Shown: positions 11,098 through 21,875, counted from the first letter of the stretch. The stretch: 64,000 nucleotides of DNA from Hemicordylus capensis (GCF_027244095.1 NC_069661.1:188932501-188996500), one strand, 5' to 3'. Numbers and translations are program-made. Notes: a model not told the origin generated them from the sequence alone.

Positions 11098-11262
11098 ATG
11101 TATTTATTACATTAATATCTTGCCTTTCTTCCCTCATTGAACTCAAGGTGGCATGCATGGGGTTCCCAAGAGGTCATCCATTCATTCATTGACTGGACTC
11201 AAACTTGCTTAGCTTCAGCAGCATGGCTCTGTCATGTGCCCTCAGACCATGCGGGCACAATC
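11098..11262 (-). repeat. 5S rRNA-derived SINE with RTE-like tail
   Basis: On the minus strand the copy reads CTGAAGCTAAGCAAGTTTGA, then GTCCAGTCAATG and ATGGATGACCTCTTGGGAAC. This follows 5S rRNA box A through box C (GAAGCTAAGCAGGG ... TGGATGGGAGACC ... CTGGGAA). Its 3' part CCACCTTGAGTTCAATGAGG and the A/T-rich end resemble the Sauria/RTE tail, not the CR1 tail of the other 5S SINEs here. It is an old, diverged copy. Confidence 0.65.
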
Positions 11263-11761
11263 CATCAGCTCAGATTCTGCTCCCTTGTGAAGAGTAAAAG
11301 TTGTTGGGCAAGGATCCCTTTTCAAGATATCAGCAATCCATTGTTCACTGTCTACTAATATTAATAGTTACTCTTCAGAACTATCCCAGCCTTGTGAATG
11401 TTCTGGCATCTTCCATCTCACTAAGAGATGCCCTTCCTCCAGACAAATGTCCTTTGCTACATTCCCCCCTTTATCATAGGGAGTTTATCTCATTTTCTGC
11501 ACTGGTTTTTCATTCTACATTGTGATGAAAGGAGATTCGGAGTCAAAACATATTAGTTATTACAAATGAGTGGAACAGTATCTATAATCCATGAACGGGG
11601 GGTGGGGGGGTGGGAAACAGTAAGGAAAGTTCAATTTGTACATAGGCACAGTAGCAAGATTTAGCATGAGAAGCTGCACTTTGGTTTTCAGCCACAATTC
11701 ACAAACTATTTAAGCCAAGAGATCTGCAATTAAAAATAACTAAAGTCCTATCTGTGAAATG

Positions 11762-11860
11762 CAGTGCCATTCTATGTGTATGTACTTGGAAGGTGTTCCA
11801 CTGTGTTCAGTGGAGCTTACTCCCCAGTAACTGTGCTTAGAATTGCAGTCTTAAAGTGTA
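11762..11860. repeat. Short dispersed repeat, copy 2
   Basis: TTCAGTGGAGCTTACTCCCC followed by AGTAACTGTGCTTAGAATTG resembles the repeat at 5362. Family unknown. Confidence 0.35.
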
Positions 11861-11879
11861 GAAACAGAGGCCTAAAATA

Positions 11880-12120
11880 GAAATATTTTATTTAATGTAT
11901 CCTATTTCTAGCCATCCACCAGATTAAAAACCTCTCAAGTCAGTTTACAACAATTAATGCATTGAAACTATTCTAGCAACATAAACAATATAAAAGCCAG
12001 TTCTGACAAGATCTCTTCTTCAATCAGCACCAAAAAGAAAACAAACTTGGTGCCAGGCAAACCTGAGGAGATAAGTGGGGTGCCACCATCGAGAAGACTC
12101 TGTCAAAAGTCCTTGCCTGC
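11880..12120 (-). repeat. LINE-type 3' end repeat
   Basis: TTTATTTAATGTATCCTATT, CAGTTTACAACAATTAATGC, CTTGGTGCCAGGCAAACC and GAGAAGACTCTGTCAAAAGT follow the same order as the copy at 59140-59430. The two copies are strongly diverged. This is the 3' region of an old, unidentified LINE-like element. Confidence 0.4.
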
Positions 12121-12149
12121 TGCATCTCAAATGGGGTGGGAGCACACAG

Positions 12150-12312
12150 CAGGACTTCCTTCTGTAGAGGAGTGTTGAGACAACTTCACTGGCTCCTGGA
12201 CCATTTCCAGGCTCACTTCAAGATGCTGGTAATTTTTTAAAGTCCTAAAATGGCTTAGAATCAAATGACTTCTTCCCATATGTATTTGCTCAGGTGTCAA
12301 AACCTTCTTTAA
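12150..12312 (+). pseudogene. L2-like LINE reverse-transcriptase relic
   Basis: In frame on the plus strand the text reads approximately VLRQLHWLLDHFQAHFKML, matching the 'LHWLPV..R..FKVL' block near the C-terminus of L2/CR1-group ORF2. Better copies lie at 15430 and 59490. The copy is short and heavily decayed. Confidence 0.5.
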
Positions 12313-12344
12313 ACTGAACCTGGAAGTGGACCAGGAGCCAGTGA

Positions 12345-12680
12345 AGGAGCCCTTTCTCACAAGCAGTGAGAAGGGGCAAGAGGGTTAGCGGGGAGGAAGC
12401 CCTAAAGACCTCCCCCCCCACAGACGATTGATCGCCCACCCAGACGACTACCGGCTGCTACCAGTAGCTCAGAGGGTTGGGGTGCCACTGCCGAGACACA
12501 TTACCCACTCCCCAGAGCTGCAATAATGCACCGCATGAGTGCGTGGTGCATTATGGGGATTCCCCCCTCCCCAAACTGCCCGAGCTCTCCTCAATCTGCC
12601 AGCTGTGGTTGCAAGCAGCCCCGGCTGGCAGATGATCACAGAAATGGGGTTAGGAGAGCGCTGGGCACTGCGCCCAGGAA
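12345..12680 (+). mobile_element. Palindrome-bearing MITE, copy 1
   Basis: A hairpin CCCTTTCTCAC/GTGAGAAGGGG opens the element near 12350. A second palindrome AATGCACC...GGTGCATTATG lies at 12527-12556. Then come GCAAGCAGCCCCGGCTGGCA and AAATGGGGTTAGGAGAGC. The same blocks occur in reverse order and orientation at 13850-14216, so the two are copies of one family. The exact ends are not defined. Confidence 0.5.
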
Positions 12681-12714
12681 GAACGAAAATAATGGGTTGA
12701 AAATGCACTTCCTG

Positions 12715-13090
12715 GTTACTTCATTTCCCCCCTTCTTGTTTGTTTGGTGGGAGGGGAGATGCAATCCCTGCTTTCTCCGTTCTGTCCCTCTTTCTGCCTT
12801 TTGCCCTTCCTTTCTGCTTTTCTCCCTGCTTTTTGCCCTGGCTTTTTTGCATTCTGCCTTCTTCCCTCCCCCACCCCACAAAACCTTTCTGTTTTCTACT
12901 TTTGCCCCTGCTTTTCTCTCCCCACCCCCCTTTGTTTTCCTCAGTGTTGGCAGGCTTGGCTAAGTATCCAAGCCCACTGGCGTGGAGAAAAGTGTGCAGT
13001 AGGCTTCTGCCTTGGTGACCAGGTTCTTCCCTGCCTCCCCGCTCCCGCTCCTATGCCCACCAGCCACTATTGGAAGATACCTACAGAAAG
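12715..13090. repeat. Polypyrimidine tract and flank
   Basis: From 12720 to 12950 the plus strand is almost pure C/T, with loose repeats of TTTCTGC, CTTTTGCCC and TTTCTCCC. Several overlapping open frames here come from base composition, not coding. It may belong to the adjoining MITE. Confidence 0.5.
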
Positions 13091-13147
13091 GTAAAGTGCA
13101 GCATAGTTCTACACATGTTTATTCATGAGGCCTGCTCTCTCCAGTCA

Positions 13148-13225
13148 GGTAAGGTAAAGTGTGCCGTCAAGTCGATTCCGATTCCTGGTGCCCACAGAGC
13201 TCTGTAGTTCAGACTTGGCCCATAA
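13148..13225 (-). repeat. tRNA-derived SINE (GTCGA-tail type), 3' fragment
   Basis: GGTAAAGTGTGCCGTCAAGT followed by CGATTCCGATTCCTGG is the reverse complement of the end of the SINE at 55155. Only the 3' tail is present. Confidence 0.6.
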
Positions 13226-13337
13226 TCAGTATATTTAGGACTACAGACTTGGTTACCTAACTGATGTTAAAGGGGGAAAGCAGGACCTGTGCTTGTTAAA
13301 GATTGACTGAAACTGTAGACTTCAATGCATTATTTAG

Positions 13338-13497
13338 GGATGTGATGGTGCACAAGATGAAGCGGCATCAGAAAAAAAGGGTAAGAAAAATTCAGACAAG
13401 ACCCAAGAAAAATAAAAATATTCTGGTTATTGAAAAGAGAAGAAAGACTTCAGGACAAGCGAAGAAGGGAAGAGAAAAGAAGATGGGACCTACTAAG
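13338..13497 (+). CDS. Candidate Lys/Arg-rich internal exon, unknown gene
   Basis: A TTATTTAG acceptor at 13337 and an ACTAAG|GTATGC donor after 13497 bound an open frame starting DVMVHKMKRHQKKRVRKIQT and ending KKMGPTK. The peptide is about 40% Lys/Arg and looks like a nuclear-localisation or nucleic-acid-binding stretch. The donor is good and the acceptor mediocre. The exon would end in phase 0, which matches the start of the candidate terminal exon at 24205. I recognise no family. A chance A-rich frame remains possible. Confidence 0.35.
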
Positions 13498-13849
13498 GTA
13501 TGCTTCTACTATTTCCATCCCCTTTGAATTTTAGAACAATAGTGATGACTGTAAGATGAATATGCTTCATTATTATAACTGTTTGTGTCCCAAACACGAG
13601 ATAAGAAAAACAGAGAGATTTTATCAAATCAGATTACTAATCAGATTACTGCTTGTTAAATTTTTATTTTTGTATCTAGGAAAGTTCTGGTCATGGGTTA
13701 TCACAGAATTGAAATTAAGCAAAATGAACATGATGTCAACCCTTGCATGCTTTAAATATATACAAATCATTGAGGCTGTTCTTGTGGTCAGCATAAACTG
13801 AGCTAGGAAAGCAAAGCCCAGTCTTTGCTGATCGTAAGAACTGCTGGGA

Positions 13850-14220
13850 GCCTGTGGCTCCTGGCGGCAGTACGGTGGCAAACCCTGCAAAGAGGCCACC
13901 TTCTTAAATGGGGTTAAGAGAGCTAGAACTCTCTTAGCCCCATTTTTAAAATCGTCTGCCAGCCCTGGCTGCTTGAAGACTATGACGCTCCCAGCCGGCG
14001 TCGGGAGGCGGGGGGAATCCCCTTAATGCACCACACACTTGCACAGTGCATTATGGGAGTTCCGGGGGCTGGGACAAAGTATCCCAGCCCCCCAGCAATT
14101 GTGTGGATGGGTGATCTGCTTGCCCAGAGAGAGAAGTGGGGTTGTTTATGGGGAAGTAAGTGCAAATATCCTTCCTCTCCGCTTTGCCTCGAGCCCTTTC
14201 TCGGTGAGAAAGGGCTCATA
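13850..14220 (-). mobile_element. Palindrome-bearing MITE, copy 2
   Basis: It contains, in inverted order relative to 12345-12680, AAATGGGGTTAAGAGAGC, GCCAGCCCTGGCTGCTTGAA, the palindrome AATGCACCACA...TGTGCATTATG region at 14023-14058, and the perfect hairpin GAGCCCTTTCTC/GAGAAAGGGCTC at 14190-14216. The right part from 14011 is included in the 655-bp tandem duplication. Confidence 0.5.
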
Positions 14221-15320
14221 ATATCTGGACTTCGGGCTAATATTATTTCCATGGTATTGTTTTCAGTGACTTCCTTTTCAACTTTATTCCATGCTTACCT
14301 CTCTTCTTGGAACAGTCTTCCAGTCTAGTTTATCCTGTTAGCCTTCCTCGTCCACTCCACACATCTGATGGAGGAAGCAGTTGTCTGCAAAGCTCTGCCA
14401 AGACTAACCAGCAACGTTACCAAAATACTTTTTGGCATCTTGATGCTGCTGCCTGCCTACTCTGCTGATTTCCTCTCCTGGTTGATACAAGTTACCTTTT
14501 CCCAAATCCTTTTCCTCCATGAAGTCTTGCTGTTGTGACTTAATTTTTTTGTCTTCTAACCCTTACTTGGATTGTGAGTTAACTGGCCATGAACCATCAT
14601 AGTGGTGTTCTGTACAAGCACTCAGTTGGTTTACTGCAGGGTGTAGAACTTTGGCCCTCCAGCTGGGGGGAATCCCCTTAATGCACCACACACTTGCACA
14701 GTGCATTATGGGAGTTCCGGGGGCTGGGACAAAGTATCCCAGCCCCCCAGCAATTGTGTGGATGGGTGATCTGCTTGCCCAGAGAGAGAAGTGGGGTTGT
14801 TTATGGGGAAGTAAGTGCAAATATCCTTCCTCTCCGCTTTGCCTCGAGCCCTTTCTCGGTGAGAAAGGGCTCATAATATCTGGACTTCGGGCTAATATTA
14901 TTTCCATGGTATTGTTTTCAGTGACTTCCTTTTCAACTTTATTCCATGCTTACCTCTCTTCTTGGAACAGTCTTCCAGTCTAGTTTATCCTGTTAGCCTT
15001 CCTCGTCCACTCCACACATCTGATGGAGGAAGCAGTTGTCTGCAAAGCTCTGCCAAGACTAACCAGCAACGTTACCAAAATACTTTTTGGCATCTTGATG
15101 CTGCTGCCTGCCTACTCTGCTGATTTCCTCTCCTGGTTGATACAAGTTACCTTTTCCCAAATCCTTTTCCTCCATGAAGTCTTGCTGTTGTGACTTAATT
15201 TTTTTGTCTTCTAACCCTTACTTGGATTGTGAGTTAACTGGCCATGAACCATCATAGTGGTGTTCTGTACAAGCACTCAGTTAGTTTACTGCAGGGTGTA
15301 GAACTTTGGCCCTCCAGCTG
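14011..15320. repeat. Recent 655-bp tandem duplication
   Basis: Copy 1 (14011-14665) and copy 2 (14666-15320) agree at every base I compared except one (TCAGTTGGTTT against TCAGTTAGTTT near 14630/15284). The unit starts in the GC-rich MITE at GGGGGAATCC and ends in the left arm of another MITE at CCCTCCAGCTG. One element thus ends up truncated and repeated in copy 1 while intact after copy 2. This is either a very young duplication or an assembly artefact. Confidence 0.9.
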
Positions 15321-15419
15321 TTGTTGGACTGCAATTCCCATAATCTCTGACTATTGATCACTGTGACTGGGGATTTGTAGTCCAACAACAGCTGGTGGGC
15401 CAAAGTTGTGCAACCCTTG
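15292..15419. mobile_element. hAT-like palindromic MITE, GGCCCTCCAGCTG family
   Basis: The left arm GGCCCTCCAGCTGTTGTTGG pairs with the right arm CCAACAACAGCTGGTGGGCC. The element is flanked by GTTTACTG (15284-15291) and GATTACTG (15420-15427), a 7/8 match of hAT length. A diverged member lies at 42036. Non-coding. Confidence 0.75.
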
Positions 15420-15429
15420 ATTACTGGAA

Positions 15430-15879
15430 TGCCCTTTACATGGCGATACCCTTGAACACAGTCTGGCATTATCAACTGGTCCAGAATGTAACTGCAATAG
15501 TCTTGTCTGGCTCCAGAAGATCAGACCATATTAAGCTGATCCTCTAAGTGCGCTGGTTTCTAATGGTTTTCTGGTTCAATTCAAGATTCAGCTTTCTAAC
15601 TCTAAAGCTCTCAATGGCCTGGGACCAAGGTGCCCAGAAACTGCCTCCCTCATATGAACCTGTCCCTACCATTCCACTTCTGAGGACCTGGTCTGTGTAC
15701 CCCCAACTATCAGAGGTGCAATGGTCTTTCTTTTCGTAACTCCTAGACTACATAACAGCCTTCTCAGAGAGGTACACCTGGTCCTATTCCTGTCTGCTTT
15801 TAGGTGGGCGCCCAAGACCATAACTGGAATGCTGCCAGTCCATTGGTCCATCTCGTTCAGTATTGTCTACACTATCTTA

Positions 15880-15922
<43 letters not shown>
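15430..15922 (+). mobile_element. L2-like LINE 3' end plus (ATT)n tail
   Basis: The plus strand encodes a decayed ORF2 C-terminus: DYWNALYMAIP, LVQNVTAIVLSGSRRSDH, FKIQLSNSKALNGLGPR, and a region near 15770-15850 resembling 'REVHLVLFLSAFRWAPKT'. These blocks match the end of L2-group LINEs. The element ends in an ATT repeat (15880-15922), a usual L2-type tail. Several frame changes show it is old. Confidence 0.65.
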
Positions 15923-15949
15923 TATTACCAACTAGAAATGTCAGAGATT

Positions 15950-18900
15950 TATGGTGCTCCTGTCTTTAGAAGATGTATGGTGATATAAACATCCCTTGGA
16001 GAAGGACTATAGCCTTTTCCCCCCAACGACATGAAACATATTTAAGGATTGATATGTGTTTGACTTCAAAATCTGCGTTATCGAGACTGATTGGAGGTCA
16101 TACCTTTAATGTATGCTGACCATAATCCATTGATCATTAGGTTTAATAGGGAACCTACTGATCCAAGAAGATGGAGACTGAATAATCTTCTGTTACTGCA
16201 GGAAGATGTTAAGCTTAAATGTCAATATGAACAAAAGAGCTTCTTCCAGAGAAATATGACACCTGATGTTTCATTATTTTCAGTATGGGAATCCAGTAAA
16301 GCCTTCATGAGAGGATTGCTTATTTCAGTGGCTTGGAGGCGGAAGAAAGTTCAGCAGCAACAGAAGGAGTCCTTACTGAACGAGTTGACTAGATTAGAAA
16401 TGGCTCATAAGGTGAATCCCTTGACGGATATATGGCAAAGCATAAAGGAGCTCCGTAAACAAATAAATCTCATAGAGACAAAAAGAGATACAAGAACATA
16501 ACTTTTGCAAGACAAAAATATTTTGAGAAAGGTAATAAGTCTGACAAATTATTGACGTACCAATTGAGAAAAGAGCAGGAGAAGAGAACCATCATTTCAA
16601 TATGGAATGGGGAAGAATTTATCAAATACGGATAAGATGATAGACCAATTTACGGAATACTATACCAGATTATACAGAAAGGAAATGCTGGATCTTGAGA
16701 AGGTTTCACAGTATTTAGAGGATTTACAAATATCAGAGTTCACTGATTTGCAGAAAGAGCTGCTGAATAAACCAATTTCAGAGGAAGAAACAAAAGAAGT
16801 AATACAGCGGGTGAGGTCTAAGTCACCAGGCCCGGATGGATTTTCAGTGGTTTTTTACAAGTCTTCTCAAGAAATATTAATCAGCCCATTGGCCAAAGTG
16901 ATGAATGAAATATTACATTGCCATACACTGCCTTCTTCTTAGCAAGAAGCATTCATTTCTCTTATTCATAAGAAAGGGAAGGATCCAACTAGACCAGAAT
17001 TGTACAGACCAATTTCTCTGCTGAATGTGGATTACAAACTTTTTGCGGTGATTTTGGCAGGAAGGCTGAAAGTTTTTTAAATTGATATAATACATCCAGA
17101 TCAGACAGGATATGTACCGAAGAGATACATGAAAGACAATCTGAGATATATATTGAATGCAATAGATGATATTTCAAAGAATAAGAGTAAAGCAGCGATG
17201 ATTTTCTTGGACGCAGATAAAGTGTTCGACCATCTTGATTGGTCCTTCTTGTTTAAACTATTAGAAAAAATGAACTGTGGTCCTAATTTCCTTTCATGGA
17301 TTCAAGTATTTATCAGGAACAATTAGCAAAGATAATAGTGAATGGGATATTTTTTTTAAAATGCAGTATCACAAAGGGTTCTAGACAAAGGTGTCCTCTT
17401 TCACCATTGTTGTTTATCCTAGTTCTTGAACCATTGACAATGAAGAACAAACAAAACAAAAAGTTTCTGGAATTAAAATGGCGAATCAAGAACATAAAAT
17501 AAAATTGTATGCAGATGATGTAGTTCTTACAATTACTCAACCAAAGCACTCTTTGGACTCAATAATAGAGCATATAAATCATTATGGCATGGTTTCAGGA
17601 TATAAGATTAATAAAAACAAAATGCAGATTCTTACATGGAACCTATCAGATACAGAACTATTATATTTGAAAGACAAGACTGGATTTCAACTAACAGAAA
17701 AACCAATTAAATATTTGGGGATTAATTTAACAGTGAATAACAAAGACTTGTTCAAGAATAATTATTTACCATTGTGGAGCCTTATCATGGCAGATTTAAC
17801 CAGGTAGAAAAAATTAATTCTTTCTTGGCTGGGAAGGATAGTATTGGTCAAAATGAATGTTTTACTAAAGATGAGCTTTTTATTTCAAGTGATCCCTATT
17901 AAAATTGAGGATAAGACATTGAACATGTGGCAGAGGAATACAAATTCTTTATTTGGGCCAAAAAAAACCCCAAGAATTAAGTTCAGTGTCATGCAATCCT
18001 CAGGGAGGATTGGCTGTTCCTAATTTGAAATTATATCATCATGCCAGTTGCTTGACATGGATTTCGGACTGGATCAGAGAACCATATGGTTCAGTGATGG
18101 CAATGGAAGGGTTTGAACTTCCAGAAGGGTTACATAAGTCTTTATGGACTAATATAAAAAGGAAAGATCATGACATAAAATCCCATACAATTAGAAGTAG
18201 TTTATTACATGTATGGGGCAAATATAAGAACAGGATAAGTCCAGAGCTATCACCTTTGGCATCTACCATAAACATTTTTTTTCATGGAGAAGAACCTCTA
18301 GAAATTTTGCCCACTGGAGAGAAAAGGCATACAATCTGCAAAGCTTAACTACAGGAAAATCAAAAATGAAATCCATCCAGACTCTTGCTTCAGAATGGTC
18401 CAATGAACCCTCATGGTTTCAATATCTACAAATTAGTACTATAGTGCAGAAAGAAATACAGAGATAAGGTGGGAAACTTAGAGACTTAACAGAATTTGAA
18501 GTATTAATTACTAAAAAACCAATCATTTACTGGGCTTGATATATAAGTTGCTACTGAAATATGATTCAGACACAGAACAGGTAAAAGACTGTATGATCAA
18601 GTGGATGCAAAATTTAAACAGAACAATTGATATGCAACAATGGGAATACCAATGGAAGGAGAACATTAAATTTACAGCAGATAGCATTTTAAGGGGAAAT
18701 TGGTACAAAATGTATTTAAAATGGTATATTACTCACACAATGATTGCAACGATGAATAGTAATTACTCTGGAGATTGTTGGAAGTGTGAGCCATGCGGGG
18801 ACATTTTATCATATGTGGTGGATGTGTAGCAATGCGCAACTATTCTGGAAAAAAATTCACCGAAAGATGCAAGGAATTTTAAACATAAATTTCCCTTACT

Positions 18901-19489
18901 CTCCAGAGGCTTTTTTTTTTTTTTTGGTTAAACATGACTAAATCCTATATTCCTACTAAGTATTCGGAGCTGTCTTTGTATATGATTACTGCAGCCAGAA
19001 GCTTATATGCTGCTAAATGGAGACAACAAATAATCCCAACAGTAGATGAGTGGTTATTAAAATTATGGGCGTGTGCCTCTATGGCTAAGGTTACTGCTTA
19101 TTTACGATATATTTCAGATGAAACATTTATTTCTATTTGGGAACCTTTCCTAATTTACAATTTAGCACGGCATCAACACCCTTATCCAAGATTTGGTTTT
19201 TCTTTCTAGAATACACAGTTAATTAAAGTGGTATTTCTGTGGGGTTTTTAAAAAAATGTTGTTTGTTTACAATTCTTGGCAAGGGTGGTTTTGTGTGGGT
19301 GGGTGTTTTTTGGAAGGTGGAAAACAGAGGGCTGCTGAACCTCCCAATTGATGTATGTAATTATGAGATGTCTAAGAACTGCTAATTGTAAATTTACTTT
19401 TATCTTTTATCTTTCTTTCTATGTCTTTTTTTCTATTTCTGCCACCTTGTTGAAAAATAATAAACAGATATTTTAAAAAGAAGAAGAAA
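15950..19489 (+). mobile_element. L1 LINE, 5'-truncated, 3.5 kb
   Basis: The insertion is flanked by AAATGTCAGAGATT (15936-15949) and AAATGTCAGGGATT (19490-19503), a 13/14 target duplication. It starts inside the ORF2 endonuclease (RIDMCLTSKSALSRL, then DHNPLIIRFN) and runs through reverse transcriptase: SPGPDGFSVVFYKSS, LYRPISLLNVDYKLF, IHPDQTGYVP, FLDADKVFDHLDW, QRCPLSPLLF and the catalytic YADDVVL. The L1 C-terminal Cys region follows (NYSGDCWKCEPCG near 18770-18800). The 3' end carries AATAATAAACAGATATTTTA and an A/G-rich tail. ORF2 is broken by at least five stops (for example at 16499, 16940 and 17324) and by frameshifts. ORF1 and the 5' UTR are absent. Confidence 0.9.
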
Positions 19490-19565
19490 AAATGTCAGGG
19501 ATTGAACCTGGGACCCTCTACATGCAAAGCAGATGCTCTACCCACTGAGCTATAGCCACAGTCTG
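19490..19565 (-). repeat. tRNA-Ala-like SINE head
   Basis: The reverse strand reads TGGCTATAGCTCAGTGGGTA then GAGCATCTGCTTTGCATGTA and ends with the B box GGTTCAATCCC. The anticodon position is TGC, as in tRNA-Ala. The rest of the SINE is separated by the L1 insertion or lost. It is not a functional tRNA gene: no CCA-type stem pairing or terminator is evident. Confidence 0.7.
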
Positions 19566-21139
19566 TCCCATCTTGTCCCAATGATCTATTTAGTGATGTT
19601 TTGCCTCTTGGGAATATTATTTTAGTCTACTGCTATTTGTATTTATATTTGTGATGTTGTTTTTCATTGTTGTGTTATTGTGTTCTATGTTGACTATTAA
19701 TCATAGTGTCAAGCTAAGGGCCCATCACTATGAGACAAAGCACATGTGATCTTTGTCATGTTATTGGCCCTGAATGTTTTGTTTTGTTTTTAAGTTAAGT
19801 AGCAGCTGTGAAGCAGGATGGGGTGCAGATAAGGAGTGGACTGTAGCACACAAGGAAGAAGGTATTTAATCCTTATTCCCACCTTCTTGTAGTTGTAGTT
19901 GTGATAGCTGTTACAAGTAGCACAAGGCAAGCATCCATTGACATCATTGGGAGCCTTCTTCCTGGGGCAAATAGTCCAATTCAAAAGCCCCTTTCCTCAT
20001 GCCACAGTCACGTTCCTGACTGAGACTGTCTGCAGCTGCTATTTATCTTAAAAGGTGCACATGCACATGCAGAGCCAAATGCACATGAGCCAAATACATG
20101 CAGAGCCAAATGTTGTGGTTAATGTTGTGCCATGCCTGGTTCAGCCTTTTTCTGATGCATTGTATTTTGTTCTCCCATAAAATCCCCATCTTTGCTAAAA
20201 AATGTAAAAAATGTAAGCCAAGCAACTAAACATTCAACTGGCTGGATCTGGAGAGCCTTCCACAAGAGGGAGGCCCTTTTGCGAGATAGAAATGAGCTCT
20301 CCAACTTCTGATCATTGTGCTTCAGTTATGGCCTCTCCAAGCCACATCACATGCAATTCAAAAAGCTCCCTCTGCCCTCAGGAATGGGTTTTCAGTGGGG
20401 GGCACAGGCAGTTGCAGCAGGAAATATGAGGTCAGAAAGCTTTGTTCCACTCATGTAACTCTGGATCCAGACCAACACCTATGTCTTACAGCTTCCAGAA
20501 CACTCATACGTGCACAGATCGGGGCGGTGGGTGGGTGGGGGGATCTCAGGCTGAAAACTGAAGTCTCCCTCACTGAAGTCAAAGGTGAAATAAAAAAATT
20601 CCTGAAAGGAAGGCTTAACTTGAGACACAGCTCATCAGAGTTTATCTTAAAACCTGTTTCCTCTGCTAAGAAATCAGAGATGAAACACATGGAGAAGAAT
20701 CTAATTGAGAGTTCCTCTGAGGATGTAACCCCAATCTCCCCCACACACAAGGCACTTGAGATCAAAGCTTCCTTGGGTAAAGAGTGCCCTCCTATGCATG
20801 CTTGAACCTTGACAACTTCCTTTGAAGGAATTAGCCACTGACTAGGCCCTTTAAATGTTCTCTTAGAAAGCTCTACTCTCGATAGTGATACTTGTGTTCT
20901 AAATTAGGTTTTTCTTATCCAAATGCATATTTGTCCACACTTTACACCTCTTCAATGTTCTGTAGTATTTTTATTTTCAATGAGTGTTATAGTCTAACCC
21001 TTAGGAACAATATGGGAGGCCAGATAGAAAGAGTCATGGTTTTGGAGATGCAGTTCCTGCATGGCATTGATTCTTAGCACCATCAACACTTTTGACCACT
21101 AGGGGTATTAGGGGTAGAAACAGCTAGTAAGGGCATTCT
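19566..21139. other. Mostly unique DNA; one doubtful open frame
   Basis: A 162-codon frame (20317-20805) ends KALEIKASLGKECPPMHA and contains SLTEVKGEIKKFLKGRLNLR. A CTTACAG acceptor at 20489-20491 could open an exon, but the phase does not suit the neighbouring candidate exons. Short repeats of ACATGCAGAGCCAAAT lie at 20060-20112. I do not call a gene. Confidence 0.4.
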
Positions 21140-21350
21140 GTCTCTGCCCAGTGGTTAGAGTGCTGGACTAGGACAGCGGAGGCCCGAGTTCAGATCCCCA
21201 TTCAGCCATGATACTTACTGGGTGACTCTGGGCCAGTCACTTCTCTCTCAGCCTAACCTATTTCACAGGGTTGTTGTGACGAGAAACCTAAGTATGTAGT
21301 ACACCACTCTGGGCTCCTTGTAGGAAGAGCGGGATATAAAATGTAATAAT
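21140..21350 (+). repeat. Sauria-type tRNA SINE
   Basis: CAGTGGTTAGAGTGCTGGAC, TTCAGATCCCCATTCAGCCA, GGGTGACTCTGGGCCAGTCA and CTCCTTGTAGGAAGAGCGGG give the full order of the family. The first dozen bases of the head are altered. It ends in a (TAA)n(TGA)n tail in which the R4 fragment has inserted. Confidence 0.9.
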
Positions 21351-21382
21351 AATAATAATGATGATGATGATGATGATGATGA
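21351..21382. repeat. (TAA)n(TGA)n SINE-tail microsatellite
   Basis: Four TAA units are followed by about eight TGA units. This tract is the junction between the SINE and the R4 fragment. Confidence 0.9.
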
Positions 21383-21875
21383 TGCTATGCACTCCCGCAG
21401 TGATGTAGATAGGCTATACCTCCCTCGCAGCTCAGGTGGAAGAGGAATGCTGCAAGTCCATCAAACAGTAGAGGAGGAGAAAAGAGGCCTTGAAGAATAT
21501 ATCAAGGACAGTGAAGAAGATGCACTTCAAAAAGAAACAGAAAAAATCACAAAATACAAAGATCTACAAATTGAAATTGAAAGGCTGTGGCAGAAAAAGA
21601 CCAAAATAATCCCAGTGGTAATTGGCGCCCTGGGTGCAGTTCCAAAAGACCTTGAAGAGCACCTCAACACCATAGGGGCCACAGAAATCACCATCAGCCA
21701 ATTACAAAAAGCAGCTTTACTGGGAACAGCCTATATTCTGTGACGATATCTATAACAACAACAACAACATTGACAATAAAATTCAGCCCTCCCAGGTCCT
21801 TGGGAAGGACTTGATGTCTGGATAAGACAAACCAGTCAATAACACCTGTCTGATTGTGTAAACAAAAAATAATAA
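21383..21875 (+). mobile_element. R4-clade LINE, truncated and internally deleted
   Basis: The text matches the 3' region of the R4 element at 33856-37442. From 21395 to 21530 it follows 36338-36474 (VDRLYLPRSSGGRGMLQVHQ). It then jumps to the equivalent of about 37092 (EKITKYKDLQIEIERLWQKK), dropping roughly 620 bp that encode the Cys-rich motif and most of the restriction-like endonuclease. The join retains an open frame of 118 codons. The 3' UTR with AATAAAATTCAG and TGTCTGATTGTGTAAAC is complete. Confidence 0.85.

Noticed and set aside
12526-13094. Frames of 81-145 codons in the pyrimidine tract
   Set aside because: Phe/Leu/Pro/Ser-only text reflects C/T composition.
19490-19565. Functional tRNA-Ala gene on the minus strand
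   Set aside because: Stem pairing is imperfect, there is no T-run terminator, and the same sequence forms the head of the SINEs in this window.
20317-20805. 162-codon frame that could contain an exon
   Set aside because: The best acceptor gives the wrong phase for the neighbouring candidate exons and the donor is uncertain.
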